From Cellvibrio zantedeschiae (lineage in GTDB: Bacteria; Pseudomonadota; Gammaproteobacteria; Pseudomonadales; Cellvibrionaceae), in contig NZ_BMYZ01000003.1 in NCBI RefSeq assembly GCF_014652535.1, forward strand, positions 186,001 through 250,000: DNA of 64,000 bases, in the 5' to 3' direction. Positions 9,456 through 18,517 of the stretch are shown one piece after another (the stretch's first letter is position 1; every line of letters begins with the position of its first letter). The notes under the pieces are model-generated. The model was given only the letters and a program-made list of their open reading frames with translations, ran no database searches and was not told where the DNA came from. Made by a program: the position numbers and the translations under genes.

Positions 9456-10490
9456 TTAAAAGTTCTCTGGCATTTTTGCTTTCGCGCGCGCAGCTTCGCG
9501 GCTCACGATACGACGCGCAACCAAATCAGCCAAACACTGATCCATTGTCTGCATTCCAAGTGACGCACCGGTTTGAATAGCCGAATACATTTGCGCCACT
9601 TTGTCCTCACGAATCAGGTTACGAATTGCCGAAGTACCGCGCATGATTTCGTGCGCCGCAACGCGACCGCCGCCATTTTTCTTCATCAATGTTTGCGAAA
9701 TAACCGCTTGCAATGATTCGGACAACATTGAACGCACCATGGATTTTTCATTCGCGGGGAATACATCCACAATACGGTCAATCGTTTTTGCTGCTGATGT
9801 GGTGTGCAAGGTGCCGAACACCAGGTGGCCCGTTTCTGCGGCGGTCAATGCGAGACGAATAGTTTCCAAATCGCGCATCTCACCTACCAGAATAATATCC
9901 GGGTCTTCACGGAGAGCGGAGCGGAGCGCTTCGTTAAAGCCGTGAGTGTCGCGGTGAACTTCACGTTGGTTCACCAGGCATTTTTTGGATTCGTGCACGA
10001 ATTCGATGGGGTCTTCAATGGTTAAAACGTGTTCGTATTTGTTGTCATTGATGTAATCGATCATGGCCGCCAGCGTTGTGGATTTACCAGAGCCTGTTGG
10101 TCCTGTCACCAACACAAGCCCACGCGGTACGGCGCAAATGTCGCGGAACACGTTGCCCATGCCCAATTCCTCCATGGTTAACACCTTGGATGGAATCGTA
10201 CGGAACACGGCACCCGCACCGCGGTTTTGGTTAAAGGCGTTTACACGGAAGCGTGCCACACCGGGAACCTCAAACGAAAAGTCGGTTTCCAGAAATTCTT
10301 CGTAGTCCTTACGCTGCCGGTCATTCATAATGTCGTAAATCAAGCCGTGGACTTGCTTGTGCTCCATGGGCGGCAGATTGATACGGCGCACGTCGCCATC
10401 AACGCGGATCATGGGTGGCAAACCTGCCGACAAGTGCAAGTCTGAGGCGCCCTGTTTGGCGCTAAAGGCTAAGAGTTCGGTGATATCCAT
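9456..10490 (-). CDS. pilT: PilT, type IV pilus retraction ATPase
   Basis: A hexameric AAA+-like motor of 344 residues that disassembles the pilus fibre. Walker A is GPTGSGKSTTLA, the Walker B region is ILVGEMRDLETI, the His-box is HLVFGTLHTTSA, and the retraction motif AIRNLIRED is present near the C-terminus. The length matches PilT closely. It heads a pilT-pilU operon divergent from yggS and works with the Pil-Chp genes at 1-4.2 kb. Confidence 0.97.
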   Translation of the reverse strand: MDITELLAFSAKQGASDLHLSAGLPPMIRVDGDVRRINLPPMEHKQVHGLIYDIMNDRQRKDYEEFLETDFSFEVPGVARFRVNAFNQNRGAGAVFRTIPSKVLTMEELGMGNVFRDICAVPRGLVLVTGPTGSGKSTTLAAMIDYINDNKYEHVLTIEDPIEFVHESKKCLVNQREVHRDTHGFNEALRSALREDPDIILVGEMRDLETIRLALTAAETGHLVFGTLHTTSAAKTIDRIVDVFPANEKSMVRSMLSESLQAVISQTLMKKNGGGRVAAHEIMRGTSAIRNLIREDKVAQMYSAIQTGASLGMQTMDQCLADLVARRIVSREAARAKAKMPENF

Positions 10491-10603
10491 AGAGCTACCT
10501 TATTTAAGAACTACTTTATTTTATTCTGTTAGCTGAAGCGGTCAGCTAGCGTCGATGTTTGCGGAAATTCTTTACGTTTATTATGCCCAAAGTGCCCAAT
10601 AAG

Positions 10604-11311
10604 ATGGACAGACCCACTAACCACACCATAGCTGAGGCGCTCGCGAAAGTCACCGCACGCATCCACCAAGCCGCACAAGCTGCGGGGCGAAAATGCGAAA
10701 CTGTGCGTTTGATCGCTGTGAGCAAAACCCAACCCGCAGAAGCCGTGACGCAAGCTTATGCCAGCGGTCAGCGCGATTTTGGTGAAAACTACGTGCAAGA
10801 GGCGCTGGAAAAGCAAGCCGCATTAGTCGGCCTGGCGGATATTCAATGGCATTTTATTGGCCCAATCCAATCCAACAAAACGCGCCCCATCGCAGAAAAC
10901 TTTACCTGGATTCACAGTATAGACCGGGAAAAAGTAGCGCAGCGTCTAAATGATCAACGCCCGCTAAATTTGCCGCCCTTGCAGGTGTGCCTGCAGGTAA
11001 ATATAGATGATGAAAGCACTAAATCCGGTGTTTCATTGGAGGACTTGCCCGCACTCGCCAAAGCTGTAAGCCAAATGCCACGCCTGCAACTGCGTGGACT
11101 TATGGCGATTCCAGCCGCTAGCAACTCGCAGGAACAACAACTTATGGCTTTCGCTAAACTACGCCACGCACTTGGCGAGCTACAGGCCCAAGGCTACAAG
11201 GTAGATACTTTATCCATGGGCATGTCGGGCGATTTGGAAGCAGCAATTGCCGAAGGCTCAACTATGGTAAGGGTGGGTACGGATATTTTTGGTCCGCGCA
11301 TCAAACCTTAA
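10604..11311 (+). CDS. YggS/PROSC family PLP homeostasis protein
   Basis: A pyridoxal-phosphate-binding TIM-barrel protein without a known catalytic reaction, which keeps PLP and amino-acid pools balanced. The PLP lysine is in LIAVSKTQP; DFGENYVQEA, WHFIGPIQSNK and LSMGMSGDLEAAI are family signatures. The frame is open further upstream (ATG 10583, TTG 10559), but the ATG at 10604 best matches the family N-terminus (235 residues). It is divergent from pilT and precedes proC, as in many proteobacteria. Confidence 0.93.
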   Translation: MDRPTNHTIAEALAKVTARIHQAAQAAGRKCETVRLIAVSKTQPAEAVTQAYASGQRDFGENYVQEALEKQAALVGLADIQWHFIGPIQSNKTRPIAENFTWIHSIDREKVAQRLNDQRPLNLPPLQVCLQVNIDDESTKSGVSLEDLPALAKAVSQMPRLQLRGLMAIPAASNSQEQQLMAFAKLRHALGELQAQGYKVDTLSMGMSGDLEAAIAEGSTMVRVGTDIFGPRIKP

Positions 11312-11356
11312 ATTAACCCCCAACAATCACAACCGCTTTATTATCAGGATTTCACC

Positions 11357-12193
11357 ATGTCACTGCTCACCACCAGTTCTTCCAAAATCGCGTTTATAGG
11401 CGCAGGCAACATGGCTAAAGCCATTATCGGCGGATTATTGGCCGAAGGTTTCAAGCGAATCAATATCATCGCCAGTGGCCCCCGGCAGGAATCGCTGGAT
11501 AAGGTTGCAGCTGAGTTCGGAATCAATATCACCACCGACAACGCGGCGGCAGCGGCCATGGCCGACGTTATAGTCCTGGCGGTCAAGCCGCAAATGCTTA
11601 AGGAGGTGTGTTTAGGCCTGGCTAATTCACTCAATCACAAACCCCTGATTATCTCGTTAGCGGCGGGCATTACCACCGAAAGCATGGGTAAATGGCTGGG
11701 AACTGATCAAGCCATAGTGCGTTGTATGCCCAACACGCCATCCCAGGTACGCGTAGGCGCAAGCGGCCTGTTTGCTAACGCGAATGTAAACCCGGCCCAA
11801 AAATCTACGGCCAATACCATTTTGGGTGCAGTGGGTATTGTGCAATGGGTGAGCGACGAGGCGCTAATCAACCCGGTTACCGCTGTTTCCGGCTCTGGCC
11901 CTGCCTATTTTTTCCTGGTGATGGAATCCATGATCAACGCAGGAGTAGAGCTGGGGCTTACGCGCGAGTCTGCCACCGAGCTGACCTTGCAAACGGCCTT
12001 GGGCGCCGCCATCTTAGCCAAGCAAAGTGATGTGGACATTGCCGAATTGCGCCGTCGCGTCACTTCGCCCAAAGGTACTACCGAGCAAGCGATTAACTCC
12101 TTTGAGAACGACCAAATTCGCGCTATGTTTAGCCGCGCTATGACCGCCTGCTCAAACCGTGCGGTGGAGTTGTCAGAATTGTTGGGCAAATAA
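11357..12193 (+). CDS. proC: Pyrroline-5-carboxylate reductase
   Basis: A 278-residue enzyme for the last step of proline synthesis, reducing pyrroline-5-carboxylate with NAD(P)H. The N-terminal Rossmann motif is FIGAGNMAKAIIGG; NTPSQVRVGASGL and the C-terminal VSGSGPAYFFLVMESM and VTSPKGTTEQAI signatures are present. Length is normal. It sits 45 bases after yggS and 34 bases before yggT, so one transcript is likely. Confidence 0.97.
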   Translation: MSLLTTSSSKIAFIGAGNMAKAIIGGLLAEGFKRINIIASGPRQESLDKVAAEFGINITTDNAAAAAMADVIVLAVKPQMLKEVCLGLANSLNHKPLIISLAAGITTESMGKWLGTDQAIVRCMPNTPSQVRVGASGLFANANVNPAQKSTANTILGAVGIVQWVSDEALINPVTAVSGSGPAYFFLVMESMINAGVELGLTRESATELTLQTALGAAILAKQSDVDIAELRRRVTSPKGTTEQAINSFENDQIRAMFSRAMTACSNRAVELSELLGK

Positions 12194-12227
12194 TTTTATT
12201 CACTTGTTGTAAATAAGAGATTCCATT

Positions 12228-12818
12228 ATGCAAACACTGGCTCAAATCGCCATCTACATTATCAGTACCCTTGGCACCCTTTATGTAAGCCTGGTGTTGT
12301 TGCGCTTTTTGGCACAATTGGTGCGCGCAGATTATTACAATCCGCTGAGTAAAGCCTTGGTGAAATACACCAACCCCTTGCTGATTCCGCTGCGCAAAAT
12401 AATTCCCGGTTTTTTTGGAATAGATTGGGCTGCACTCATACTCGCCCTTATTCTTGAAGCTATTTTGATGCAAATCGTATTGCTCATTGCCAGCTATGGC
12501 ATTGTAAACCCGGCGTTGTTATTCATCTGGTCGGTTGTTGCGCTTTTAGGTTTGTTGGTGACTTTTTATTACTGGGGCACGATCATAATGATCATTGCCA
12601 GCTGGATCGCTCCTCACAACCACAACCCTGCGTTGCGTTTATTGCAGCAAATTATTGATCCAGTAATGGCGCCCTTCCGCAAAATTTTGCCACCGCTCGG
12701 TGTGCTCGATTTATCTCCGATTATTTTTTTCATGGTGCTACATATTATTCGCAGTTTTGTGTTGCCCGCACTCGCACAAGCAACCGGGATGATTCCTGGT
12801 TTGGGGTTTGGATTTTAA
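12228..12818 (+). CDS. YggT family integral membrane protein
   Basis: A 196-residue membrane protein with two YGGT repeats (ADYYNPLSKALVKYTNPLLIPLRKIIPGF is the first loop; NPALRLLQQIIDPVMAPFRKILPP the second), each flanked by membrane helices. The role of the family is poorly known; effects on osmotic stress have been reported for homologues. It is the last gene of yggS-proC-yggT. In Pseudomonas the metX region follows closely, but here about 19.8 kb of other genes intervene. Confidence 0.93.
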   Translation: MQTLAQIAIYIISTLGTLYVSLVLLRFLAQLVRADYYNPLSKALVKYTNPLLIPLRKIIPGFFGIDWAALILALILEAILMQIVLLIASYGIVNPALLFIWSVVALLGLLVTFYYWGTIIMIIASWIAPHNHNPALRLLQQIIDPVMAPFRKILPPLGVLDLSPIIFFMVLHIIRSFVLPALAQATGMIPGLGFGF

Positions 12819-12880
12819 GTAAATAAGTCGTTTGTTCGTGGTGAAGCGTCGAAAATAATTAAATAACAGCGAGACAAGCT

Positions 12881-14683
12881 ATGAAAAAAAAATATTGCAC
12901 GAATGCCATAATAATTCTCGGGCTGTTAGTTATTCCTTATGTGACAGCACAGACTACGACGCTTACATCATCCAAACAAAAAGATGTCACCGAACTGGTC
13001 ATTAGTGGCCAGCAACATGCAGCAGACTGGTTTCGCGCCGAGAGCCCGCACTTCATCGTTTACTCCGACACCAAGCGCGATCATGTAGAAAGATTGCTCG
13101 ATAAGCTTGAACGCCTGGATCACCTGCTGCGCACCTACACTTTGAGCGAAACAGCGGTAGATTCCAGCCCTAAACTCACGCTTTATTATTTAAAAGATTT
13201 CCACGATATTTATCAAATTGATAAAGAACATCCATCGGAGGCCATAGGTTTATACAAAAGTTGCACGCAGGGTGTACAGGCATTTGGTGCGCACATGTTT
13301 TACGCCGAAAGACCTGATTCAGACTTGCAAAAGAAACCGGAAAACGAAGGACTTTCTTACATTTTCGCCGCTTACGCGCGACATTTTATTTATCGTTATA
13401 GCGACTTGCGTGCGCCCACCTGGTACATCGATGGCTTTGCACAATATTTTGCCAATACCCGTTTTTCTGATTCAGAAACTATTGTGGGTATGGCCCCTGA
13501 AACGATCAGCGAATACCTTCGCTTTTTAAGCGGCCACAGACACAGTCTTGACTACAAAGACATTCTCTTGCAAAACAATACCAAAGGGCATAACTATGCG
13601 GGCAAGGCGGGTGTGCGCCTGGAGTTTGAGGCAAAATCCTGGGTGCTGACTCACTATATTTTGTCATCGAGCGAGAACATCCAACATTTCAGTAATTACC
13701 TGAATTTAATTGCAAAAGGTACAGAGCCAACGCGCGCGTTTGAAGACGCTTTTGGTTATAAAGTTTCCAAACTCGGTACGGTTCTTCAGCGCTATAACTA
13801 CAAAGCCGATGCACTCAAAACCAACTTTGCTGCCGGCCCTACTGGCGAAATAACGTTTAGCGTTATGCCCTTGGCAGCCAATGATTTGCTGTTACCGAAT
13901 GCTACTTTAAAAGCCTGCCCCGATAGCAAAACAATTCAGGCAGTGTTTACTAAAATCCAAAACACGGCGAAAAAATTTCCCACCAGTGATTTCGCACAAT
14001 TGGTCTTGAGCCGTGCACAAATCGACAGTGGAAATCCACAAAATGCTATGGCGTTCTTAACAAACAAAGCCAACGAACCTAAACCAGATTTTGATGCGGT
14101 TTATCTGTTAGGTTTAGCGCAATTGCGTGTGGCAGAACAGGCGCAAGGTGAGTTACGAAAAAGCAATCTTGAATCGGCGCAGCGCAATCTTTTAAAGGCA
14201 TGCACACTCAATCCCAAAGCACCGGAAGCTTTGCACGCTTATTTCAGGGCTGGCGTTCTCGCACAGGAAAATCCATCCGACGACGTTTTAGGTTCTGCAA
14301 TTTTGGCATGGAAGCAAGCACGTGAAGTGAACGCCTACGCACGTACAGCCGCACTTGCGCACGCCTATGCAGGGCAAAAACCAGAAGCGATTCGCGTACT
14401 GACCTCCATGGCGCAAAACTCGCGTGATCCGCAAATTGCAAAATGGGCTACGACTTGGCAAACACGGCTTAACACTGAGATTAATCGTCCAGAACTTTTA
14501 CAGGAGATGCGCCTTGAACTCGCACCCAATCCACAATTTAGTGAATGGACAGTCGCCAACACTGAAGTGATGGATGCCATCACCATGGCAGTAGGTAACG
14601 AAAGTATCGCCAACCTGATTAAGGAAGAGCAGCTCAACGCTAGAAAACCTACCCAAACCAGTGTTGTTAATCCAAACAGATAA
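12881..14683 (+). CDS. Secreted TPR protein with a degenerate metallopeptidase-like domain
   Basis: A 600-residue protein with a signal peptide (cleavage near TAQTTT). The first half resembles peptidase-MA/DUF1570-type proteins: FIVYSDTKRDHVERLLDKLE, then AAYARHF followed by PTWYIDGFAQYF. In active relatives these positions read HE..H and EG.AEYF; here the first His-Glu is Ala-Ala and the second Glu is Asp, so catalysis is unlikely. The second half (about 350-560) is TPR-like with repeated ALA helices. It is on the same strand just before the ECF sigma gene and may belong to that system. No precise function is known. Confidence 0.72.
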   Translation: MKKKYCTNAIIILGLLVIPYVTAQTTTLTSSKQKDVTELVISGQQHAADWFRAESPHFIVYSDTKRDHVERLLDKLERLDHLLRTYTLSETAVDSSPKLTLYYLKDFHDIYQIDKEHPSEAIGLYKSCTQGVQAFGAHMFYAERPDSDLQKKPENEGLSYIFAAYARHFIYRYSDLRAPTWYIDGFAQYFANTRFSDSETIVGMAPETISEYLRFLSGHRHSLDYKDILLQNNTKGHNYAGKAGVRLEFEAKSWVLTHYILSSSENIQHFSNYLNLIAKGTEPTRAFEDAFGYKVSKLGTVLQRYNYKADALKTNFAAGPTGEITFSVMPLAANDLLLPNATLKACPDSKTIQAVFTKIQNTAKKFPTSDFAQLVLSRAQIDSGNPQNAMAFLTNKANEPKPDFDAVYLLGLAQLRVAEQAQGELRKSNLESAQRNLLKACTLNPKAPEALHAYFRAGVLAQENPSDDVLGSAILAWKQAREVNAYARTAALAHAYAGQKPEAIRVLTSMAQNSRDPQIAKWATTWQTRLNTEINRPELLQEMRLELAPNPQFSEWTVANTEVMDAITMAVGNESIANLIKEEQLNARKPTQTSVVNPNR

Positions 14684-14701
14684 TAGATAAACCTCCTGCA
14701 C

Positions 14702-14736
14702 GCGCGCTGTAAATTCGAGTAGTAATTGCAGCGCGC
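14702..14736 (+). terminator. Hairpin between TPR-protein gene and ECF sigma gene
   Basis: GCGCGCTG (14702-14709) pairs perfectly with CAGCGCGC (14729-14736), with AATT segments inside the loop. It follows the preceding stop codon by about 20 bases and lies just upstream of the proposed sigma promoter. No U-tract follows directly, so termination is uncertain. Confidence 0.4.
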
Positions 14737-14756
14737 CCGACCGCCTCAAAAATTTT

Positions 14757-14784
14757 TTGAATCCAAACACCCTTCTGCTCCGTA
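14757..14784 (+). promoter_or_regulatory. Candidate ECF promoter of the sigma/anti-sigma operon
   Basis: The element is TTGAATCCAAA followed by CTCCGT, with 14 bases between GAATCC and TCCGT. Almost the same element occurs at 16193-16220 ahead of the DUF4331 gene, where 19 of 25 bases are identical and the spacing is equal. This is the arrangement of a -35/-10 pair for an autoregulated ECF sigma factor. The -10-like part lies 60 bases before the sigma start codon. Confidence 0.65.
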
Positions 14785-14843
14785 TTAGCAATGAATACCC
14801 TCCTTTCGGGTAAAAATTCATCCAGCACATAACGGACAAGAAT

Positions 14844-15383
14844 ATGGACCCCAATCAACACGCCCTGCGGCTGCTGAGTGCAACCGCACAAGGGGACCGG
14901 CTCGCTTTTGAAGAGCTGTACCAACACACCGCCGGAAAACTTTATGCCATTAGCTTGCAAATGCTGCGTCGCCGCGATTTGGCGGAAGACGCCGTGCAAG
15001 AAGCTTTTGTGCGGATTTGGCACAACGCGGGCGAGTATCAACAGGAAAAAGGCAATGTACTGACCTGGATGAGTACCATAGTTCGCTACCGCGCTCTGGA
15101 TATGCTGCGCGCCGCAAAGAGCCGCCGCGAAAGTGACGAGGAAACCGAGGAGGGCGAAGACGAACAGAGTCCCGAAAAGGAGCTTTACGCCGAGCGCGAG
15201 CGCGCCTTGATTGATCGCTGCATGGATTTGTTGGAAGACCAGCACCGCAACGTCATCCAGCTCGCCTACTTTCGCGGCCTTACCCATGCGGAAGTTTGCG
15301 ATCACACAGGCTCGCCATTGGGCTCGGTGAAAACCTGGATTCGCCGCGGACTCGAACGTTTAAAAAGGTGCATAGAAGTATGA
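14844..15383 (+). CDS. ECF-family RNA polymerase sigma factor
   Basis: A 179-residue sigma-70 family protein with region 2 (AFEELYQHTAGKLYAISLQM, DAVQEAFVRIW, WMSTIVRYRALDMLR) and region 4 (LEDQHRNVIQLAYFRGLTHAEV, GSVKTWIRRGLERLK), joined by an acidic linker near residues 95-110. Such sigmas redirect RNA polymerase to a small regulon when their anti-sigma lets go. The stop overlaps the next start (ATGA), so it is coupled to the anti-sigma gene. A shared promoter-like element suggests that it controls itself and the DUF4331 operon. Confidence 0.93.
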   Translation: MDPNQHALRLLSATAQGDRLAFEELYQHTAGKLYAISLQMLRRRDLAEDAVQEAFVRIWHNAGEYQQEKGNVLTWMSTIVRYRALDMLRAAKSRRESDEETEEGEDEQSPEKELYAERERALIDRCMDLLEDQHRNVIQLAYFRGLTHAEVCDHTGSPLGSVKTWIRRGLERLKRCIEV

Positions 15384-16099
15384 ATTACCTTACCGAGGAA
15401 CGAAAAAACGCACTCGCTGCAGAATATGTATTGGGCACCTTGCACGGGCGCGCACGCATACGTTTCCAAGCCCTGTTAATGCAACATCGAGGATTGCGCC
15501 ATGTGCTTTGGCAATGGGAAAGCCGTTTGAATACCTTGGGCGCGAGCTTGCCCGCGGTTGAACCACGGCCCGAACTTTGGCAAAAAATCCAGCAGCAACT
15601 GGGCTTTAATCAAACTGAATTACCCGCAAATGTAATTCGTATTCCGCAAGCGCCGATTAGTGTAACTATCAAACCCAATCGTACCTGGCAATGGCTCACA
15701 GGTGCGGCAACCGCGGCAGCTTTAGTGTTGACGATTTTCCTCGTGCAAACGCCGTCCACACCCGATCGCGTAGCAACGCAAATTGCCGTGGTGCAAAGTG
15801 AAAAAGCCGAAGCACTCTGGTCGATTGAGTTGGGCAAAAATGAACTTTCCATTGTGGCCACCGACAATTTCAAAGCCTTGCCCGATCAGGATTACGAATT
15901 GTGGATGGTCGCTGCCGATGGTCGCCCGCCTGTTTCACTGGGCCTTTTACCTAAACAAGGCAAGTTGACCTTACCGCGCAAGGCAATTCTGGATCAGGTG
16001 AAAATTGCAGCGCTTGCAGTCAGTCAAGAACCTTTAGGTGGATCGCCTAATGGCCAGCCTACAAAAGTGCTTTACGTTGCGCAGATTGTGACGATTTAA
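15380..16099 (+). CDS. RskA-type anti-sigma factor
   Basis: A 239-residue membrane protein. The N-terminal cytoplasmic part (AAEYVLGTLHGRARIRFQAL) matches proteobacterial RskA-family anti-sigmas; there is no HxxxCxxC zinc motif. One membrane helix spans about 104-123, and the periplasmic C-terminal RskA domain contains ALWSIELG, DYELWMVAADGRPP and VSLGLL. I chose the ATG overlapping the sigma stop; the frame is open upstream but lies inside the sigma gene. It should hold the ECF sigma at the membrane until a periplasmic cue arrives. Confidence 0.9.
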   Translation: MNYLTEERKNALAAEYVLGTLHGRARIRFQALLMQHRGLRHVLWQWESRLNTLGASLPAVEPRPELWQKIQQQLGFNQTELPANVIRIPQAPISVTIKPNRTWQWLTGAATAAALVLTIFLVQTPSTPDRVATQIAVVQSEKAEALWSIELGKNELSIVATDNFKALPDQDYELWMVAADGRPPVSLGLLPKQGKLTLPRKAILDQVKIAALAVSQEPLGGSPNGQPTKVLYVAQIVTI

Positions 16100-16130
16100 A
16101 ACCCGTTCAATCGCTTCTGATTAAGTTTAC

Positions 16131-16154
16131 AGCCCGCCTCGTGCGGGCTTTTTT
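16131..16154 (+). terminator. Rho-independent terminator after anti-sigma gene
   Basis: AGCCCGC (16131-16137), loop CTCGT, GCGGGCT (16143-16149), then a run of T. A strong intrinsic terminator separating the sigma operon from the DUF4331 operon promoter. Confidence 0.9.
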
Positions 16155-16192
16155 ATGTCTGCAAAAAACTATTTTTATTTTTTCGCACTTTT

Positions 16193-16220
16193 CTGAATCC
16201 AAAACCCCGGTTGATCCGTT
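16193..16220 (+). promoter_or_regulatory. Candidate ECF promoter of the DUF4331 operon
   Basis: CTGAATCCAAA, then GATCCGT, with 14 bases between GAATCC and TCCGT, exactly as ahead of the ECF sigma gene (14757-14784). It lies just after a terminator and 82 bases before the DUF4331 start. Best read as the target promoter of the neighbouring sigma factor, though this is an inference from two sites only. Confidence 0.65.
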
Positions 16221-16301
16221 TGTGTTGTGCACGTTAAACAAACTCGCGCTCTGCGCGATTTATTGCACTGCTGGCAACAGCATTCACAAAAGGAAAAACA
16301 A

Positions 16302-17891
16302 ATGAAAAGCACATATCTCTCTACAGTTATAGGCGCGCTATGCGCCGGACTCATCACCACACAAGTACTGGCATCCAGCCACCGCGAAGCACCGAACATC
16401 ACCCGCAGCCCAGCGGTGGATTCTTCAGATTTTTATGCATTTAACAGTTACGAAGCGGGTCGCGGCAATTATGTAACTCTCGTCGCCAACTATGTTCCAC
16501 TGCAAGATGCTTATGGTGGCCCAAATTATTTTGCAATGGATCCCACTGCGCTGTACAGCATTCATGTAGACAACAATGGTGATGCCGTTGAAGATCTAAC
16601 TTTCGATTTTCGTTTCAGCCAAATGTTGGCGGGTGGCGAGGGCGTGAAGTTAGACGTTGGCACCGCCGGTGCCACCAAAGCAGTAGCTGTGCCCTTAAAG
16701 AATGTGGGCGGTGTAGGCGCAGGTAACGAAGCCAATGTAAATTTTAGCGAGACTTATACTTTACAACTTGTGTCCGGTAATCGTCGCACAGGTACACGTT
16801 CCGATATTAAAAATACCACAACGGGTAGCGCAACCTTTTCTAAGCCTCTGGATTTTGTCGGCACCAAAACTTTTGGTTCTGTTGCCAACTACAAAACCTA
16901 TGCAAACACTTTTATTCACGAAATTACTATTCCGGGTTGCGCCACTACGGGTAAAGTTTTTGTTGGTCAACGCAAAGATCCTTTTGTAGTTAACCTCGGC
17001 AAAACTTTTGACCTGGTAAATTATGTTCCGGTTGAAGGCGATAGCGCGCCCGGTGCTGGCGACGGCAAAGGTTTCCCCGGCGGTATTACCCAAAATGCAA
17101 ACAACGACGAATTGCGTTTTAAAAACGTAACTGAAATTGCGTTGGAAATTCCCAAGGCGTGTTTGATTGGCAGCGGTAACGGCGTAATCGGTACCTGGAC
17201 AACTGCAAGCTTGCCGCAAGCGCGCATCCTTAACCCAAATGCATCCTTTAACAAAACTGAAGTGAACGGCGGTGCATGGACTCAAGTTTCCCGCTTGGGA
17301 AATCCGCTGGTTAATGAATTGGTTATTGGCCTCAAAGACAAAGATAAATTTTCAACGTCTGAACCAAAAGACGACGCGCAATTTGCAGATTATGTAACTC
17401 ATCCATCGCTACCAGAATTACTCAACATTCTGTTTAAAGATGCGGTGAACACCACGCTCGGTGCAAACCTGAAAACTCTCGCACCAACCAACTTTCCACG
17501 TAATGATTTGGTCACTGCGTTTCTCACTGGCTTCCCCGGCGTGAACCAACTTTCTAAAGTTACGGCATCGGAAATGTTGCGTTTGAACACAGGCATTGCA
17601 GCAACCGCTGCGGATAAACAATCTGCTTTTGGTGTTGCAGGAAATGACCTCGCCGGTTTCCCCAACGGCCGTCGCCCTGGCGATGACGTGGTAGACATTG
17701 CACTGCGTGTTGTGATGGGTCGCCTCTGCTATCCAATTCCAGTTGCCGGTGTTGATACAGATTTAGGCTTGTGTAAACCCGCTGATGCCAGCGTGGGCAA
17801 TGTGCCATTTACCGACGGCGCACCTGTTAACGCGAGCATGACAACCACCAGCTTCCCTTACCTGGCTGATCCATTGCCAGGTTCTAAATAA
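16302..17891 (+). CDS. DUF4331 family secreted protein
   Basis: A 529-residue exported protein. The ATG at 16302 has AGGA 8 bases upstream and gives a clean signal peptide (MKSTYLSTVIGALCAGLITT to QVLA). SSHREAPNI, SSDFYAFNSYE and the C-terminal DDVVDIALRVVMG are hallmarks of DUF4331. A DNNGDAVEDLTFDF stretch looks like a Ca-binding loop. The molecular role of the family is unknown. It is the first gene of a five-gene run with a lipoprotein, TPR protein, HupE-like permease and TonB-dependent receptor, and is preceded by the ECF-type promoter element. Confidence 0.88.
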   Translation: MKSTYLSTVIGALCAGLITTQVLASSHREAPNITRSPAVDSSDFYAFNSYEAGRGNYVTLVANYVPLQDAYGGPNYFAMDPTALYSIHVDNNGDAVEDLTFDFRFSQMLAGGEGVKLDVGTAGATKAVAVPLKNVGGVGAGNEANVNFSETYTLQLVSGNRRTGTRSDIKNTTTGSATFSKPLDFVGTKTFGSVANYKTYANTFIHEITIPGCATTGKVFVGQRKDPFVVNLGKTFDLVNYVPVEGDSAPGAGDGKGFPGGITQNANNDELRFKNVTEIALEIPKACLIGSGNGVIGTWTTASLPQARILNPNASFNKTEVNGGAWTQVSRLGNPLVNELVIGLKDKDKFSTSEPKDDAQFADYVTHPSLPELLNILFKDAVNTTLGANLKTLAPTNFPRNDLVTAFLTGFPGVNQLSKVTASEMLRLNTGIAATAADKQSAFGVAGNDLAGFPNGRRPGDDVVDIALRVVMGRLCYPIPVAGVDTDLGLCKPADASVGNVPFTDGAPVNASMTTTSFPYLADPLPGSK

Positions 17892-17902
17892 GGAGCGCTG
17901 AC

Positions 17903-18403
17903 ATGACCCCATTAAAAATATTTTTTACTCTAATTCTCACCACCGCGCTGCTCAGCAGTTGCGGCGACGACGATAAAAAACCACCTAAAGAAAATATGGT
18001 GCCCTCTGCAACGGCGAGCAATTTTACCGTGCAGGCAGATACCACTTACACCGGCAAATTAGCGGGCTCAGATGCGGAATCGGACAAGCTCACTTTCCTC
18101 GTCGGCACGGCACCCACAAAAGGTACGCTCAAACTCGAAGCCGACGGCAATTTTATTTATTTGCCCAACTCCGAATTTTTGGGCAGTGACAAATTTACCT
18201 TCACGGTTTCTGATCAATGGCATTTGTCAGCACCCGCAGCAGTCATGATCACCGTCGATTTGCAGCAAGTGTCGTTTAACGATTACAGCCGCAAAGCCTT
18301 CAACCAAAAAGCTAGCGATAGTCCGCTGCCACTCAACAGTCGCAAAGTTACGCAAGATGTTACTGCTGCAAACGCTTACGACGATTTATTAAATTCTAAA
18401 TAA
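17903..18403 (+). CDS. Lipoprotein with an Ig-like (cadherin/VCBS-type) domain
   Basis: A 166-residue protein with a lipobox (LLSSCGDDD, Cys20); Asp at +2 could retain it in the inner membrane if the Escherichia coli rule applies. Residues about 36-115 form one beta-sandwich repeat of the kind seen in large adhesins (GTLKLEADGNFIYLPNSEF, DKFTFTVSD). The rest is unassigned. It is 11 bases after the DUF4331 gene, so both are surely co-transcribed. A single adhesin-type repeat tethered as a lipoprotein suggests a partner-binding part in the envelope. Confidence 0.82.
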   Translation: MTPLKIFFTLILTTALLSSCGDDDKKPPKENMVPSATASNFTVQADTTYTGKLAGSDAESDKLTFLVGTAPTKGTLKLEADGNFIYLPNSEFLGSDKFTFTVSDQWHLSAPAAVMITVDLQQVSFNDYSRKAFNQKASDSPLPLNSRKVTQDVTAANAYDDLLNSK

Positions 18404-18517
18404 AAATTTACCTTGCTAGGGACGGCGAGGATTTTATCTAAAACCGATTGTTTAATCTTAATAGCTGAATTTCAGCGGGCTTGTCATCAGAGGTACATTC
18501 TCTGATAGGGAAAAATC

